Below, one piece after another: positions 11,367-24,893 of a DNA stretch of 64,000 bases. This stretch comes from JAYSSF01 sp043772005. Lineage in GTDB: Bacteria; Patescibacteriota; Gracilibacteria; Absconditabacterales; Absconditicoccaceae. Numbering within the stretch: position 1 is the stretch's first letter; every line of letters begins with the position of its first letter. The stretch is taken from NCBI GenBank assembly GCA_043772005.1, contig JAYVGP010000008.1, positions 1 to 64,000 of the forward strand. The letters run 5' to 3'. The notes under the pieces are model-generated. The model had not been told where the DNA came from. It saw only the letters and a list, made by a program, of their open reading frames with translations, and ran no database searches. The position numbers and the translations under genes were made by a program.

Positions 11367-11909
11367 CTAAAGTGATTGAAATCATGCAATCATCTGCCCT
11401 ACAAACTCTTCGAGTGGGATATTGAGATAATGTTCACAGTTTCTGACATGTTCACGGTCTACTCCTGCTGCAAATGCTTTGTCTTTGATCTTCTTGATCA
11501 CTCACTTGATTTCCATACCTTCAAAACCACCTCTCATCCTCGAATAAGCAAACATGAGACCACTGAGCTCATCAATACTGATGAGATATTTCTGAATCAT
11601 GGTTGTAGGTTCGAGCATTGTTTTACTCGGATAGTGAGTGCGAATATCTGCGATCAGATCTGCTCTGACTGATTCTGAGTAGGGGAGCCTATCAATAATC
11701 TCAGCAAATTCATCTCACAGATGCTTGCTTGCATTCTTGCCAATATGATCTCGGTCAATATCGTGGAGGAGTCAGGTAATATGCCAGCGGTCAACATCTT
11801 CTCCCAAGCTTTGAGCAAACCAACGCATAAGTCAGCCTACTTGTTGATTATGGAGGAGTGTGTCAGTAGCATATGCTGCGAGGAGCTCGTGGGCGTGAGT
11901 AGGTTCCAT
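11367..11909 (-). CDS. HD-domain hydrolase
   Basis: 180 aa. The HD phosphohydrolase signature ITGLLHDIDRDH is present near residue 55 (Gly as TGA), with upstream His in LLHNQQ and a downstream DIRTHY. HD proteins hydrolyse nucleotides or cyclic dinucleotides with two metals; small ones of this kind are often metal-dependent phosphohydrolases of unknown substrate. First gene of a probable two-gene unit with the EEP phosphatase. Confidence 0.75.
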
Positions 11910-12005
11910 AGATGTCAGATAACAAGATAAAGATACGTAAACAATACAAAAAAGAAAATCATAAGCAAGAGTTTACTCGAATAATCTGATGATCAAATAA
12001 TGAAC

Positions 12006-12032
12006 AAAAAAACACGCCTGAGGTGTTTTTTG
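12006..12032 (-). terminator. intrinsic terminator after lipoprotein gene
   Basis: AAAAAACACGCCTGAGGTGTTTTTT forms an A/T-flanked hairpin that reads as stem plus T run on the minus strand, 26 bases past the lipoprotein stop. Confidence 0.7.
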
Positions 12033-12057
12033 TATTACTGATACTGTAAAGGATATA

Positions 12058-12483
12058 TTAGTATTGAAGTTTGGTCTCAAATGCAGTGCGGTAGATATCT
12101 AATTGAGGATTGAGAATCTCACCAGCAAAATAGTCTGATCGGTATGATCCAGCACATTTGACATAGGGGTTGGTGGTATCAGTAGACTGGATACAGTTCT
12201 GATCGATAACGATGATATTACCATCTGACGCAGTGAGAGTAGTCTGTCTGCTGACGTTGTCGGTCATATCGGGTCGTGACATAACAAATGTCGTATCTGC
12301 CACGATCTGCTGTCCATCGACCATCGCATATCGTGAGACGACATCGCCGCTCGTGGAGACTTGGATAGCTGGGGGAGTCTGCGACGTAGGTCAGGATATG
12401 ACTGCAGGAGTCTCCTGTCATGGAGACAGAGTACAGCCAGTGAGAGTAAGAACAAGGAGGAGAGTGGTGAGGAGTTTAGTCAT
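12058..12483 (-). CDS. small lipoprotein, unknown
   Basis: 141 aa. Starts MTKLLTTLLLVLTLTGCTLS, a textbook signal peptide with lipobox LTGC, so it should be diacylated and membrane anchored. A Pro/Ser-rich spacer precedes a 100-residue domain with two Cys (QNCIQ; VKCAG) that could form a disulfide. Family not recognised. It is followed by an intrinsic terminator. Confidence 0.7.
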
Positions 12484-12543
12484 GGTGAAGAGATTATTGA
12501 TTAAGAGTCTCTTTTTTTTAGTTGAATTGATATTATGTATCTT

Positions 12544-14706
12544 TTACCCCTGTGACTCAGGCTTCATAATCGGAAACAGCACCACATCACGGATATTGGA
12601 CTGTTCGGTAAGCATCGCGAAGATACGATCGATACCCATACCCCAACCAGACTGTGGAGGCATACCATATTCCATGGATAAGACAAACTCATCGTCAGCT
12701 TTGGTAGCTTCATCATCACCTTTGGCAACCGCATCTGCTTGTTCATCAAAATTTGCTTGTTGCTGGATCGGATCCACAAGCTCGCTGTATGCTTTGATCA
12801 GTTCCCAGCCATTGACAAGAAGTTGTCGTTGTTCGACAATCTTGGGATCTGCATCTGATGGACGAGCGAGCGGCTGCATCGTCTTGGGATAGTTGTAGAT
12901 AAACGCTGGACCTACGATCTTGGGTCTTGTTACTTTCTTGTAGAGGTAGTCGATCATGGTAGCAGTAGTCTGGACATCCAGTCCTTCCCATACAAATCAT
13001 TTGGACTTGATCAGGTCTCTGAGCGCTTGTTCGTCTTCTGGTCCATATACTGATACATCGATTCCGCTATCAGACAAGACTTGAGCAATATAGTCGATAC
13101 GCTGCCATGGAGTCTGAAAGTCTACCTCTTTGGTTGCTCATGCTTTATCGACGACTTGTATCTTCTTGGATAGCTGTGGGATATTGGCAAACAGATAGTC
13201 AAACATCTGCTCCGTAAAACGCATATTATCCTCATAATTCCAGTATGCTGCATAATGCTCACATCCAGTAAACTCTTGGATATGACTTGGATCAGATCAT
13301 TCATTACGAAACTCTTTACCAATCTCAAAGACTTTTTCGAGTCACCCTACTGTTGCCATCTTCTGTGGACACTCCAGCGAGATTCTCAAGTACATCTCCT
13401 GATCAAAGTCATTGTGATGAGTGATAAAAGGTCTTGCAGCAGCTCCAGATGCGCTATTACCTAAGATCGGAGTTTCGAGCTCGATAAATCCTTGCTCATC
13501 GTAGAAATTTCTCAATGTCCTCACAAACTTACTCCTGAGCTTCATCCTCTCAAGACTCTCACGATTGAAGATCATATCCAAATATCTCTGTCTGTAGGCT
13601 GTCTCCTGATTATCTTCTCCAATTCCATGAAATTTATCCCCCAGCGGTCTAATTGCTTTGGATAATAATTGGTATTCTGACACAAATATAGTTGGTTCAC
13701 CCTTATGAGTGGTAAATAGTTCTCATTTGATTCCGATGATATCTCCTACATCGATATATTTTTCCAAGAGTTTGTAAGGAGTAATCTCATTGCCTTGGAT
13801 ATCATAGACTGGGTCAGATATTTCAGTAATCGTTCAGTAATGCTCATGATCATGGTTTTTCTTGGTATTCTCGAGAAGCTCTTTTGCTTGTTTGAGTAAA
13901 ATGAGATCTCTTTTGAATATTCCATCTAATGCGGACCAGTCCTCTCTGTTATCAGGATTAGCAATTTGCTGTTCGATATGAGCGATACATTCATCAAGCT
14001 CCAACCATACAATACTTGTTCCATCAAGAATCTCTGACTCAATATATTCAGGATCTCATTTGGGTCATGTTGTCTTGCATAGAAAACCATAGATCATTTG
14101 GTGTCTATTTCGTTTTTTAAGGTATTCATGTACTTTGGGGAGGTCTGCGATAATACGTACATTGCATCCGGTTTCCTCAAGAGCTTCTCTGCGTACTGTA
14201 TCATAAAAATCATCACCATCATCCACTCAGCCTCCAGGAAGGGAGTAATTGTTGGAAGTAGCAACATATGCAATAGCAATCTTACCATCATCATCAATAA
14301 TTACTGTTTTTACTACCTGTCTCCATCATGTTTTGACAGTAGCATCAATGCTATGGTGCTCTTGGTTGACTTTATGAGGAGCTCTATTTTTAAGTAACTT
14401 ACAATTATCTCTATGCCACATGAGTTGTATTTCTCAATGCTCATCCATCAGCCTTCAGAAGCTGAGCTTGCCATGAGTACGGTATAACGTTAGTCTTCCA
14501 GCAAGAGAAATCTCTCTGCGAGTATCGAGCAGAATATCATCAATCGGTCTGAGTAGTCATAGTTCTTGCTTTTCTTTTCGATTTTCAAGGAGATAATCAA
14601 TACGATCGAGTTTTTTGAATTTAGGAGCATATGGGTTGATCCCCATCTGACGGAGATCTTGTGCTTTCTGGATGCGCACATCGCGTTCGGAGATTTTTTC
14701 TGACAT
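12544..14706 (-). CDS. lysS: lysyl-tRNA synthetase (class II) with inserted Nudix domain
   Basis: 720 aa, against about 500 for usual LysRS. It charges tRNA-Lys. The N-terminal anticodon-binding OB-fold begins normally (SLAGRLTLYRTHGKLSFGRL) and then holds about 200 extra residues. The OB-fold resumes at YIDVGDIIGIKGELFTTHKG, followed by the catalytic class II core: RYLDMIFN, motif 2 EIGKEFRNEG, and motif 3 GWGMGIDRIFAML near the C-terminus. The insert has a Nudix box around residues 158-181: G-x5-D-x7-RE-x2-EE-x-GC, with the REALEETGC core intact and the usual first Glu replaced by Asp. LysRS is a known Ap4A producer and many Nudix enzymes cleave Ap4A, so the fusion may regulate dinucleotide levels (inference). 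Start ATG 14706 gives MSEKISERDVRIQK, typical of LysRS. Confidence 0.93.
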
Positions 14707-14745
14707 AATATAAATCATAAATCGTAAATCACAAATCATAATACC
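14707..14745. repeat. AAATC-type short tandem repeat in the lysS leader
   Basis: The bases just upstream of lysS are a degenerate array of AAATC units (CATAAATCGTAAATCACAAA). The same AAATCACAAATC phrase occurs inside crtB near 40495, next to a GC-rich repeat. This suggests a small dispersed repeat family. Confidence 0.45.
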
Positions 14746-14822
14746 CATTATATCACCAAAAACAAGTCACAGATAGTAAATTTGAACTTGAAATGAGGTC
14801 AGATTTAACTATTGACATACAT

Positions 14823-15593
14823 ATGAAATGATTGTATATAAAATCTCTTATTGCAGCGTGATCAGTGATACTTTCTTCGTGTGCTTGACATAAAAAATCA
14901 GTGATAAACACTAAGGAGCAACTTAGTCGCATATGGAATATGGACGTCATTACAACAAAGGTTTGTGAAGGTGACACAATCAAAACTCTCCATTGAACGC
15001 AGTATGTCGCAATTGGACAAAATCATCTTAATGGGTGTAGTAATACTGCAATTGCTACGATCAAAACCCATTATACAGGTATGAAAGAGACAGAGAATGG
15101 AGTGAGTGAGTGATTTTCCGATCAATATCCTCTGCGAGGTTTTATTATCAAGAAGTTTGCAAGATGACAAAATTTCTTTGTTCCACAGATGAAGAATTAT
15201 ATCAATAAAAGTCTGACTGGGAGTTGATATCATGCGAGTTTATTGTCACAGAATACGTCTGACGATCAGTGGTGTAATATTCTTGATAAGGGATGATCGA
15301 TTTTGATGGCGATTCATGGAAAGTCATGATATCCACACTGGGTATTGATGGTTTGATATCAGTCTATATCATGATGAATAGAGTATGATCTAATGAGTTC
15401 ATCAAGAGTACAGCATAATAATCAATGAGTTGATATATGTTATGGTGTATGAGATAGTCGTCAGTTAGAATCGTCAGAGCTATATCACATCAAATCTGAT
15501 CAGTTGCGCTATCTTCATAAACATGTATTACAAGGAACTACTCGATCGTGGAAGCATCATGTGAAGTTGATATGAGTCATCAGAGACGAATAA
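14823..15593 (+). CDS. lipoprotein with C39-like cysteine peptidase fold
   Basis: 256 aa from ATG 14823, which gives a signal peptide MKGLYIKSLIAAGSVILSSC with lipobox-like SSCAG; an in-frame ATG ten codons earlier is less natural. The mature part carries NGCSNTAIATIKTHYTG, then ILMAIHGKSGYPHWVLMVGY and YDLMSSS: a Cys, a His in an HWVLMVGY strand and an Asp, as in bacteriocin-processing (C39-like) papain-fold peptidases. Divergent from lysS across an 116-base spacer. Confidence 0.6.
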
Positions 15594-15956
15594 ACTATAT
15601 GACGGTATTCTAGACTGACGATTTAATAGAGATTCTAATTATTACTCTTGGTCAGTATGGAACTTTCTAGATTGTCAATGATAGCCTATTTTTTCTATCA
15701 ATGATAGTAGTTTCTTGTCTTAAGATGTAATTAGTAATTGAAGAGCAATGTAGAATAAACCCTATATTGGGTTATAGATTAATTACATTTACTGCCAATT
15801 TCAGTTGGTGGTTTTTTTATTCATACTTATTAATTCATTAATTATAAAAAATAATCTATGTCAATCTTACTCTTGTGGTTTTATCATGATTGCTGGACGA
15901 ATATGATCAGGTCAGATATAATAGGTAAATTATTTATTATGTAAAAATATTGACTG
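15594..15956. other. intergenic region
   Basis: No gene seen in 363 bases. It contains a direct repeat TCAATGATAG (twice between 15675 and 15725), a CCAA/TTGG hairpin followed by seven Ts near 15795-15818 that may terminate the upstream gene, and a TATAAT-like element near 15919 that may serve the large gene downstream. Confidence 0.5.
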
Positions 15957-18830
15957 ATGAATCCAGATGTACCACAAAAAAACCTAGAGTCAGCTATTAA
16001 GCTGTATGATGAGCTACAGCAGGTAACCAAAACAGCAGGCAAAGAAGCTGAGTTTTTGCAATTATCTCTGAAGTTGAAAATTAAAAAGGAGGTTCTTGAT
16101 AGTGTGAACAATGATCTCAAAACACTGTATAATCAGGTTGTAGATCAAACACAATCAAATAATATAAAAGATAGTACTCCAACATCGTCCTCAACTGGAG
16201 ATAATAGTGATAGTAAATTTACTAGCACCATATGAAATGGTAAAACATATAAGAAAGCTTCAAGAATAGCGGATAGACAAGAGCATAAGCTCGAAAAAAT
16301 TGATGATTATATCAAAAGAAAATTAGATATTGATGGGGTAGATGGACTTGTGGCAGCAGTCAATCAACTTAACCAAGAAGTAAGATCTCAGTACCCAGAG
16401 CTTTTCCTTAAGAAATTTGATACAGGCATTGATGAGCGTAAGGCACAAGAATCTGCAAAACTAACACAAGATGCTAGTGTCCAAAATGCTACTAATGAAA
16501 TCACAAAGACCGTCAAGGCTGGAGCTAGTGAAGAAACTGTGATGTGAGTAATTAATAAGAAAGTTGATGATTTTGCTAAAAAGACACTCATTGATAAAGC
16601 ATGACGAAGTCAGGGTGCTGTGGATGTTGGTAAATTTATCTGATGACTATATCTCGCATTTAAGGCTATTGGTTTTGCAAACGATCAATTCCCGAGTGGT
16701 ATTGAGTGATTAATTCTCAAAGCTGGAGCAGCTTATGCTGCTTACGCTGGTTATGATAAATATAAAGATAAAATTCTTGAGTGAATTAAAAGCATAACTG
16801 GTGTAGATACTGATAAAAATCAAAATAAGCCAGCAGATGAATTATCTCATAGAAAATTGGAATCAAAATCATTTAAAGATGGTGAGACACTATTTAAGTG
16901 AATTTTAGCTCGTTTTATTAATACATCATCTGATAAGTTAAGTAAATATGCAACAGCAACAAACTTCAACCTTGGTCAATTTATTGCAGACTACAGTGGT
17001 CAAAAGGTTGATCTATGAAAAACATATGATCCGACTGTTCCTTTAGTATCACAAAAAGATTTGCATAGTGATATGAATTTCCTTGGAGATAAGGAATACG
17101 ATCATTTTGCAATGCTCCGTGGTCAAATTAAGGCGTGAAATGGTAAATTTTACGAAGACTCAATTAATACATATATTAAGTGACTCGGATTATCAGCTAT
17201 TCCAGCTACAGTCCAGTGATTTAATGAAGCATTTACTAATTATGAGAATATTCAGAAAACAAGATATAATATTATCAAAAGGGCTGGGTATGAACTTAAG
17301 ATTGAGAACGATGAATCAGGTAAGCCTAAGGATGTTAGAAGTAGTGTAGATGCTGAGTTGCAAAAACGAAAAGCTGACTGGAGTAAAGATCCTAACCTAG
17401 TTTTAGATGATTCTGTTGCTAAAGTACTAGTAGATCAGTGATATATTATCAAATGAAAAGAAACCAAGGAATCGGTTTTATGAAACATTCAGGAGCGAAA
17501 GAAGCAGTGATTAGGTTGATTGGATAGTGTTAATGAGCAAAGAGAGTTTGTAGAAGAGTTTGACAAATCATCACAGGAGCTTAAGAAGCTCTCAACTCCA
17601 GATTGACTTCCAAATCATCCAAATCTTGATTATGATGATTCATGGATGGATATAACCAAAAATAAAACATGAAATACAGGTAGTAAGATACTGTATTATG
17701 AAAACTACTGAATTAGAGTCCCCTTTAAGATTTGAGGCTTAAATGAGATTATGATTCAAGGAACCGATGTGCATGGAACCATAAAGGATATCTTTTATCA
17801 GATGGATACTTGGGCATTTGCCATTGCAACACTCCACTATTCAAGCAAAGATCAAGCAGCTACCGCAGCAGGATCCAAGAAGATATTTACTCATGGTGAG
17901 TGATGACTTCGTTATGTTGGATGAGGCAATGGTATTCAAGAAACAGTTATGAACTTGATAGGTCAGTGAGCTCTCTCTAAGAGATTTGCTCTCGCGTCCA
18001 AGAATGGGGCAGATGGATGAGTATTTGCTGATAAGTTGACAGCTCTCAAGGACAGAGAAAAGCCTGGAATGCGGGGTTGAACAATAAAGGATTGAGTTAC
18101 GCAGGGTTGAACCATTATCCCAGTAAGAAGTATGTGGTCTCAAGGAGGAAATTTACCACCACACTATCTCGCAAGACACTGGAATGGTCAGAAAATTACT
18201 ATTAATCCTGCTGCAATTGATCAAGTCGTACAAACTAATAAGCCAGAATATGACGATGATAATTGGTCAGTAGTTGCAACAAATTGGATTACTAAACACT
18301 GAAAGGAACTATGAAATGTTACTACAGCATTTACCAAAGTAACACTACAAATTGTATGAAAAGCACTCAAAGCTTGATACAAAGAAGTGGGTAATAACTT
18401 AATCTGACCAGATTGAGCGATCTCATTGATATGAGATGTACTTATAGAGACATGATATGAATGAATCAAAATTACCAATAAAGTTGTGTCAAAATGAATA
18501 CATGATGTGTCTCATAATGAGTTTTTATGGAAAGATCTTGACTTAACAGCTCATAGAGTTACGAATCTTACGATAGGTACTTTAGAATGAGTATTAAAAG
18601 GATCTGGATGATTGATTAATAAGGTTTTAGCAAGTAATGATTTCAAAAAATTACTCAATACGTGATGAGCTACTGCTGAAAAGATAGCAGATATCGTTAC
18701 GTCTACAGCAACTCATATATTCTGAGATTCTAAGGAAGAAATGGGAACTATGGGGTGGTTACGTACTTGATGAGCTATGCTTCTGTGATGATGGCTAAAG
18801 AATGGAATGAACGTTCCTAGTTGAAAATAA
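15957..18830 (+). CDS. large unrecognised protein (957 aa)
   Basis: 957 aa with very frequent TGA-encoded Gly. N-terminal 90 residues are helical and Lys/Glu-rich, a Ser/Thr linker follows, then a helical region with a weakly hydrophobic AGAAYAAYAGYDKYKD stretch near residue 260. No signal peptide. The C-terminal half has many isolated glycines and Trp/Tyr-rich strands (SMWSQGGNLPPHYLARHW). I recognise no family. Followed after 29 bases by another giant gene on the same strand, so the two are likely one operon. A surface-associated or secreted role is only a guess. Confidence 0.7.
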
Positions 18831-18859
18831 ATTTTATTGAATAATAAAACAAGAGCATT

Positions 18860-21800
18860 ATGACATTGCCAAATCAACCAACGATGACTAATTTTATCAG
18901 CGAGCTACAGCAAACTGATACACTATCTCGTATGCACCTTCAGACGGCGCATGATATTTTTGTTCAATATAAAGCTGATTATGATGTCACCAATAAAATT
19001 CCCACTGCGCTCAACAAATCAAAGTTTGTAAATGATATTATTGCATATTATGGTGCACCCGAATGATTTATCCATAAAATACGCAATCAAAAAGGTAAGG
19101 TACTATGATTGCAGATGTATCTCAAACTACAATGATTTTACAAAGGTAAATTAGATGGTAAGGCTGGTCCTCTATTTTTGCAGGCAGTAAAAGATAAACT
19201 TACGGTGAAACATCAGCTGCATTTACTTAATCAGGAGTTTACATTAGAATATAATAAATATGCAACAATTATTAATCAGATGGATGTCTTATTGAGAAAA
19301 GATAAGATTTCTGCTCAGGATGAACTGAAATTGGTTGCTCTCAGAACTCAGGTTTCTCACATTGCATCTGTTTTTGAAAAGCATCTCTCAAAATCACTAT
19401 TATGACCATATCAAAAGAAACTACAAAACTTACTGTCAAAATACCATAATATGGTTGCTTGAGTGCCTCCCTATCAAAAAGGAACTGCTATTTTTGCATC
19501 CAAAACCACAAAAGAGAAATTATTCTGACTGTATAGTGATGAGGTAGTACAAGAGGGTAGTCAGGGAGTGTACGATGCACTCAAAGCCTTGCCCACAGTA
19601 GTAAAGTCATATCAGTCAAATGCGGACTTATTGAATTATCTGCAGTCTATCCATAACCAAATTAATACTAAAACATTTGCAAGTAAGTCGCAGTCTGAGT
19701 CATATATCAAGCTTTGTAAATGAGTAGAGAATTATAATTGATTACACAGTCTTGTCTATCAAAGACTTAATAAACAGCTTGAACAAAATCCTGAGCGTCC
19801 ATGATTACTTACAGAAGTAGTACGTTATGTGTCTATTGTGACCGATAGGTATCATGCGGATATTGTATGAAGAGTAAGAGACGAGCTTGAAGAACCAGAA
19901 ATGGCAAGACAATTACTCAAGAAAGCAATGCTCAAAACAGGTATGTTTGAATCTATTTTGGTTTCTAACCCACTTGATATCTTATATGACCGTCAGAAAA
20001 TTAAACAACTCGATGTAGCTAAATACTATGCCTGACTGCCTTTGAGATCTGATATTAAAGATAACTTACTACAAATAGCTACAATAGATAAATCAAAACT
20101 TGATAGTGATCAGAAGCTAACTCTTTTGATATTGCAAAATGCGATATTACCTATAGGAAAGCTAAAGAATCCTTCCCAACAACAGATCGAATCACTAATG
20201 TGAAATAGTGCCAAGACGGTAATAGCAGGATTATCATCTATCTGAGAGCAGCAGAATACTAAATTTGCATCTAAAGTATGAGATAACCAACGACTAGCAA
20301 ATAAGTCATGAGATTTTGGACGAACATGAGCCAAGGGTCAGATTTTTGACATGTATCAAGATATTGCTGGTAGTGGCAAGTTAGACTTTGCCGATGAGAC
20401 AAACACCCAATTGAAAGAATATGCAAAGACCGGGTGAGCAATTGCTGCTGGTATTGCAGCATGATTCTTTACGGGAGGAGCAACATGGGCTGCTTTGGGT
20501 ACGGCATTTGTAGTGTGAGGAGCATCTAACGTAGTGATTGATCAGACTTTCAATGCTCATGGGTATGATAGCGTAGGTGAGGGAGTGATGGATGTTGCGA
20601 GTAACTTTGTAGTATGAGGTGTTGCAGATATGACAGGATGACTACTTAATGGTCAGATAGTTAAAGCATGAGCTAAGATTGTTTCTCGTCAAATAACTAA
20701 GGTTATTATGGATGAAACACTGGAGTTTTTGAAAAAAAATCCAAATCTGACTATCAAGGGGCTACATATGCTATCCGGTGCTGGTAATGCTGGACTTAAT
20801 ATTGCTCTGGAGTGAGCTCGCAGAGAGCGGATCTTCGATGAAGATTTTGATATTATTAATTGCATTAGTAATGGAGGATTTGGTATTGCACTATGAGTGA
20901 TGTTTGGTGCAGTAGCTGGCAAGACTCCTCGCAAGCTTCTTGAAGCTGAACATATTAAGTTGAAACAGTATGCAGATTCGCACCCAGATATCCTGACAAA
21001 AGATGTGACTCTCTGAGGTCAGACCATGAAGTGATCAGCTTGGCTCCAGCAATTGGATATTCAAATACAAGCCACCAAGAATCCTACTCTTGGATCTAAA
21101 AATCCCGAGATTATTAAGCAATCTATTGAGCCGAAACAAAAGTCAATTATCGCATCGAACAAATCTGAAAAACCTATCGCTATAGAGCAAGATCCCTATA
21201 AGGCATATATTGATAAAACAGCTACACCAGACCAGCAAGTGAACATTATGAAACAATGGATGAGAGACCACGATGTTCCTGAGGATCAAATAAGCTCTAT
21301 CAAGCCTACTACATGGAAAGCAGTTCTTGACTTACATAATGATCCTAATTATCCATGAGTACGTAAACATAGCGTAGAGCAATTATTAGGCAAGATTGCA
21401 AAACTTGACGTATATGAAGATCTTAAAAATATTACCTATATTAAGAAACGAACTACCAAAGATGGAATCATAAAAACAAAAAAAGAATCACTATCTAAGT
21501 GATTAGTTAAAGAGGGGTTTGTTGCAACTCCCGCTCAAATTTTAAATAAATATAATGATCCTACGGATCCTAAGTATATTCCAATTCCTAAGATTGTTGT
21601 TCCTACTATTGATAGAGTTAGTACACCATATGCTAATGACGTACTAATTGATATTAATACCAGAATTGCTGATATCAGATGAAAGATGGTCAACGTTCTA
21701 TCGTTGCAAAAGTCAAAACTCGATAGGGCTCGCAGTCCTGCCGAACAAGTCTATTGGAACGCGATTGAGTGATTAGAAGATAAGCTCAAAACAAACTTCT

Positions 21801-24202
21801 GAAAAAGTTTTACAGATATTGATATTAAACTAATTCTTGATGAAGCTGTTTTAGTTATTGATGGAGATGAATTAAAATTTGCAAAACCTCTTTTAGGAGC
21901 AATTGGGAAGCTAACTGAAGTTGAAAATATTATCACTACACAAAAGAAAAGAATTATAGATGAAAGAACTCCAAGAACTTGATGATGAGTGAGCGATGTC
22001 AAAAAGATTCAACTCAATAAAGAGGAAGCGGAGCTAGATAAGCTATCTTCGTTCATATCTACACTCAAGGCAGAATTTTGAGGATACCAATCAAAGCAAA
22101 ATGCCCAATTTACATGATATGAATATAGAAATTTTAAAGACTTTGAAGTACCCTTTTTAAATGCAAAAGAGATTTTTGATTCAAAACCTAGATGAAAGAT
22201 TATTATTTACAATGATACTCTAAATCAAAATATAACTAGCATTAATTTAGGAGTAGGCGCCACTAATTATAAAATAAGTGATCCATCAGTACAGTATATA
22301 AAATTATCAGAGATACACAAATTTGTGAATAAAGAATTTAAAGATGTTTATTTTAGTCAATGAGAGGAATATGCTTTATTAGGAACCAAAGAATATGCTC
22401 GTATATTCCGTAAAAAACTTGAAGCAATTACTTGAGAAATAGAAGCATATAGTTGAATCAAGAAGGATTGATCTTGACCAGATTCTACAAAAGTAAAAGA
22501 AAAAGACCTTAATAAGGTTCAATGAGCAACCGTTAATGACGTGAAATCAGCAGTCAAAAGTTTTGAGTTTTTTGACTCTTCATTTAGAAAAAGAGACGAT
22601 ATTAATGACTTTATAGATAAATTTGAAGCATGAGATGTATCTTCAAAAGATCTTCCTAAGATTCTAATTACTGATAAGCAGTTCTGAATTAATATGCTTG
22701 CTATGTCAAAGACCCAATTACATAACCTAATTACTTGACCTCAAAATCGTGGTAATTTATTAAGATCTTATCATATGGCTCGTATTATGAGACACTTATA
22801 TAATGAATGATGAAAATATGATGTAAGCTTTAAGGATGGTAAAATTTATACAGATTGATTTAAAGATGTAGTTATGTCTTCTTTAGATAATATCGATGAA
22901 ATAATTTCATGAGAAATGAAAAAATTTAATCGTTGATCTTTCTTAGTCAATGGTGAGCGATTTGCCCAGGACTGGGATGATGCTTTAGTGCATTATCGTA
23001 AATTATCCAAAGACTTAATAGATTCATGAGATTCAGGCTATGTAGTAGAATATGGTAAAAAAATGCAAAGAGAAGTTCGATCGACACTCATATTATGAGG
23101 AAAAGTTCCTAAGGATATTGAAATATTAAGTACAAAAGCAAAAGCAGATGCAGATGCAGCATGAAAGAATAAATCAACCGGACAAGTCTTTGAAGAGTTT
23201 GTATTATGAACCTATAAAGAAAAAACCTGGCTTACAAAGGCCCTATCATCGATTCCATACATATGAAGTAATAAGATAGCCGAGCAGCTTTATAAAGTGA
23301 TAGATATATGCTGGGCTCATGAAAGAATATTTACTGTAGTCTACGCTGCATATAATTTGCGAGCTTGATGAGTTAGTCAGATGTGAGTCGGTTGGTTAGC
23401 GTCCAATGTATTACCAGGGACTCCATTTGTTAAGTGGTTATTAGTAGGTTTTCATACTGGTGCGATACAGTCTATTGCTCCTTGATTGCGGAGTGTGCTT
23501 AGTCCTAGTGAAAAAGAAGACCTTAGTAAAGTTTGATGAAAGATTATAGATGAGCAACAGCAAATTAAAGATCAGCAAGAAGCTCAAAAGCAAAGAGTAA
23601 GATGATTATTAAAGGAGGATAAGCAAAAAGAATTTGATGCTTTAATGAGTAATTCAACTGCCGTATCTATATATAGTGTACTGACTCAATTGATACTAAA
23701 TTCTACTGATCCAGAATTTATCAAAGAACAAATTAAGTATATACAACAATGCTTAGTTACAAGGGATATAGTAATAGAATCACTTCAATCTTCGTGATCC
23801 ATTGATCAATATGATCAACAAAACTATTTAGACTTATTTGACTCACTGTTGGTACAAGATGCCTGAGTCAGACAAACTGCACTAATAGATAAAATCACTC
23901 AATCAAAGTGAAAACCAGCAGAGATCATTAGTATACTAAAGTCATATTTATTAAACAGTGAAGAAGGAGCTGACGTAGACGACTCTGAAGAAAGGGTTAA
24001 AAAATACAGTGATGATGAGAGTGAAGAGAAGACAACAAAGCCAAAGGCTGATAAGTCAGATGGTAGCGACACTCCTCCTTGAGAAAAATGACCATACGAT
24101 GAGTTCAATGTATGAGATGAAATAGATGACTATGATACAGGTAAAGTTATGGTTATTGCACTAGATAAAGACTGAAAGAAAGTACTCAAACCAAAAGAAT
24201 AA
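18860..24202 (+). CDS. giant protein (1780 aa) with peptidoglycan-binding-like segment
   Basis: 1780 aa with recoded Gly. Near residues 85-110, LQMYLKLQGFYKGKLDGKAG followed by PLFLQAV resembles a PG_binding_1 repeat (LQ..L...G...G..DG..G..T..AV), which binds cell-wall peptidoglycan. Around residues 510-600 comes a long Gly/Ala-rich hydrophobic segment (GAIAAGIAAGFFTGGATWAA) of the kind seen in toxins and large secreted proteins. Coiled-coil, Lys-rich regions follow, then a hydrophobic patch near residue 1500 (GWLASNVLPGTPFVKWLLVG) and an acidic tail. No signal peptide. Other parts match nothing I know. Confidence 0.7.
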
Positions 24203-24304
24203 ACTAAAAAGTTATCCATGTTGAATGATTGCGACTTTTATAACAGATACTGACTATGTGATCCATATAACTATGTATAATTATCAATATAAACTTAATC
24301 CACT

Positions 24305-24874
24305 ATGTCAAATATACTCTCATCGGTCCTTAGAAAGGGAAAAGAAAGAGTAACAGAATCACTGCCAAAAGTATGATCTGTAATTGGCGATACGTTTTCA
24401 AAATTTAAAGAAATAGGTAATGCATGGTGGAAGAAGACCGTCAGTGAGAGAGCTAAAACATATTATGGTAAGTGACGAGAAGAGACTAAGTCAGACTTCA
24501 CTTATTTTAACATGAGCTCTCTCAAAGAGGCGTTTAAAACTATCTGGACCAAACCCAAAGCTCTTCTTTGGGATCCTCTCAAATGATTGACTGTTGCTAC
24601 TGCGATGACTTTATGATGAGCTGCACTATCTTCAATCCCAAATACGGCTGTAGCAGCAACTAAATGAATTGTAGCTGCTGGTACATGAGCACTTGGTACG
24701 ACCGCAAGAATCGGGGAGTGAGTAGTCAAGTGAGGATTGGGGATGGCTGACACAGCTGTATCTAGTATTGCTGATAAGTTTGATTTTACTGGTGGTTGAT
24801 CTACTCCATCAGCACCTAAATCCGATAAGCCAGCAGAGAAAAAAGAAGAAAAGAAGCCAGAAGTAAAGAAATAA
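24305..24874 (+). CDS. small Gly/Ala-rich membrane-associated protein
   Basis: 189 aa. A basic helical first half is followed by a hydrophobic Ala/Gly-rich stretch (TVATAMTLGGAALSSIPNTA and TKGIVAAGTGALGTTARIGE) and a charged Lys/Glu/Pro tail. Lies 102 bases after the 1780-aa gene and before a gene with its own promoter. No family recognised; probably a partner of the giant proteins by position. Confidence 0.6.
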
Positions 24875-24893
24875 CTGACAAAAATTATAATAA

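Noticed and set aside
13770..14385. An intein or intron in lysS
   Set aside because: The insert has no splicing motifs (terminal Cys/Ser and His-Asn) and contains a recognisable Nudix box continuous with the frame.
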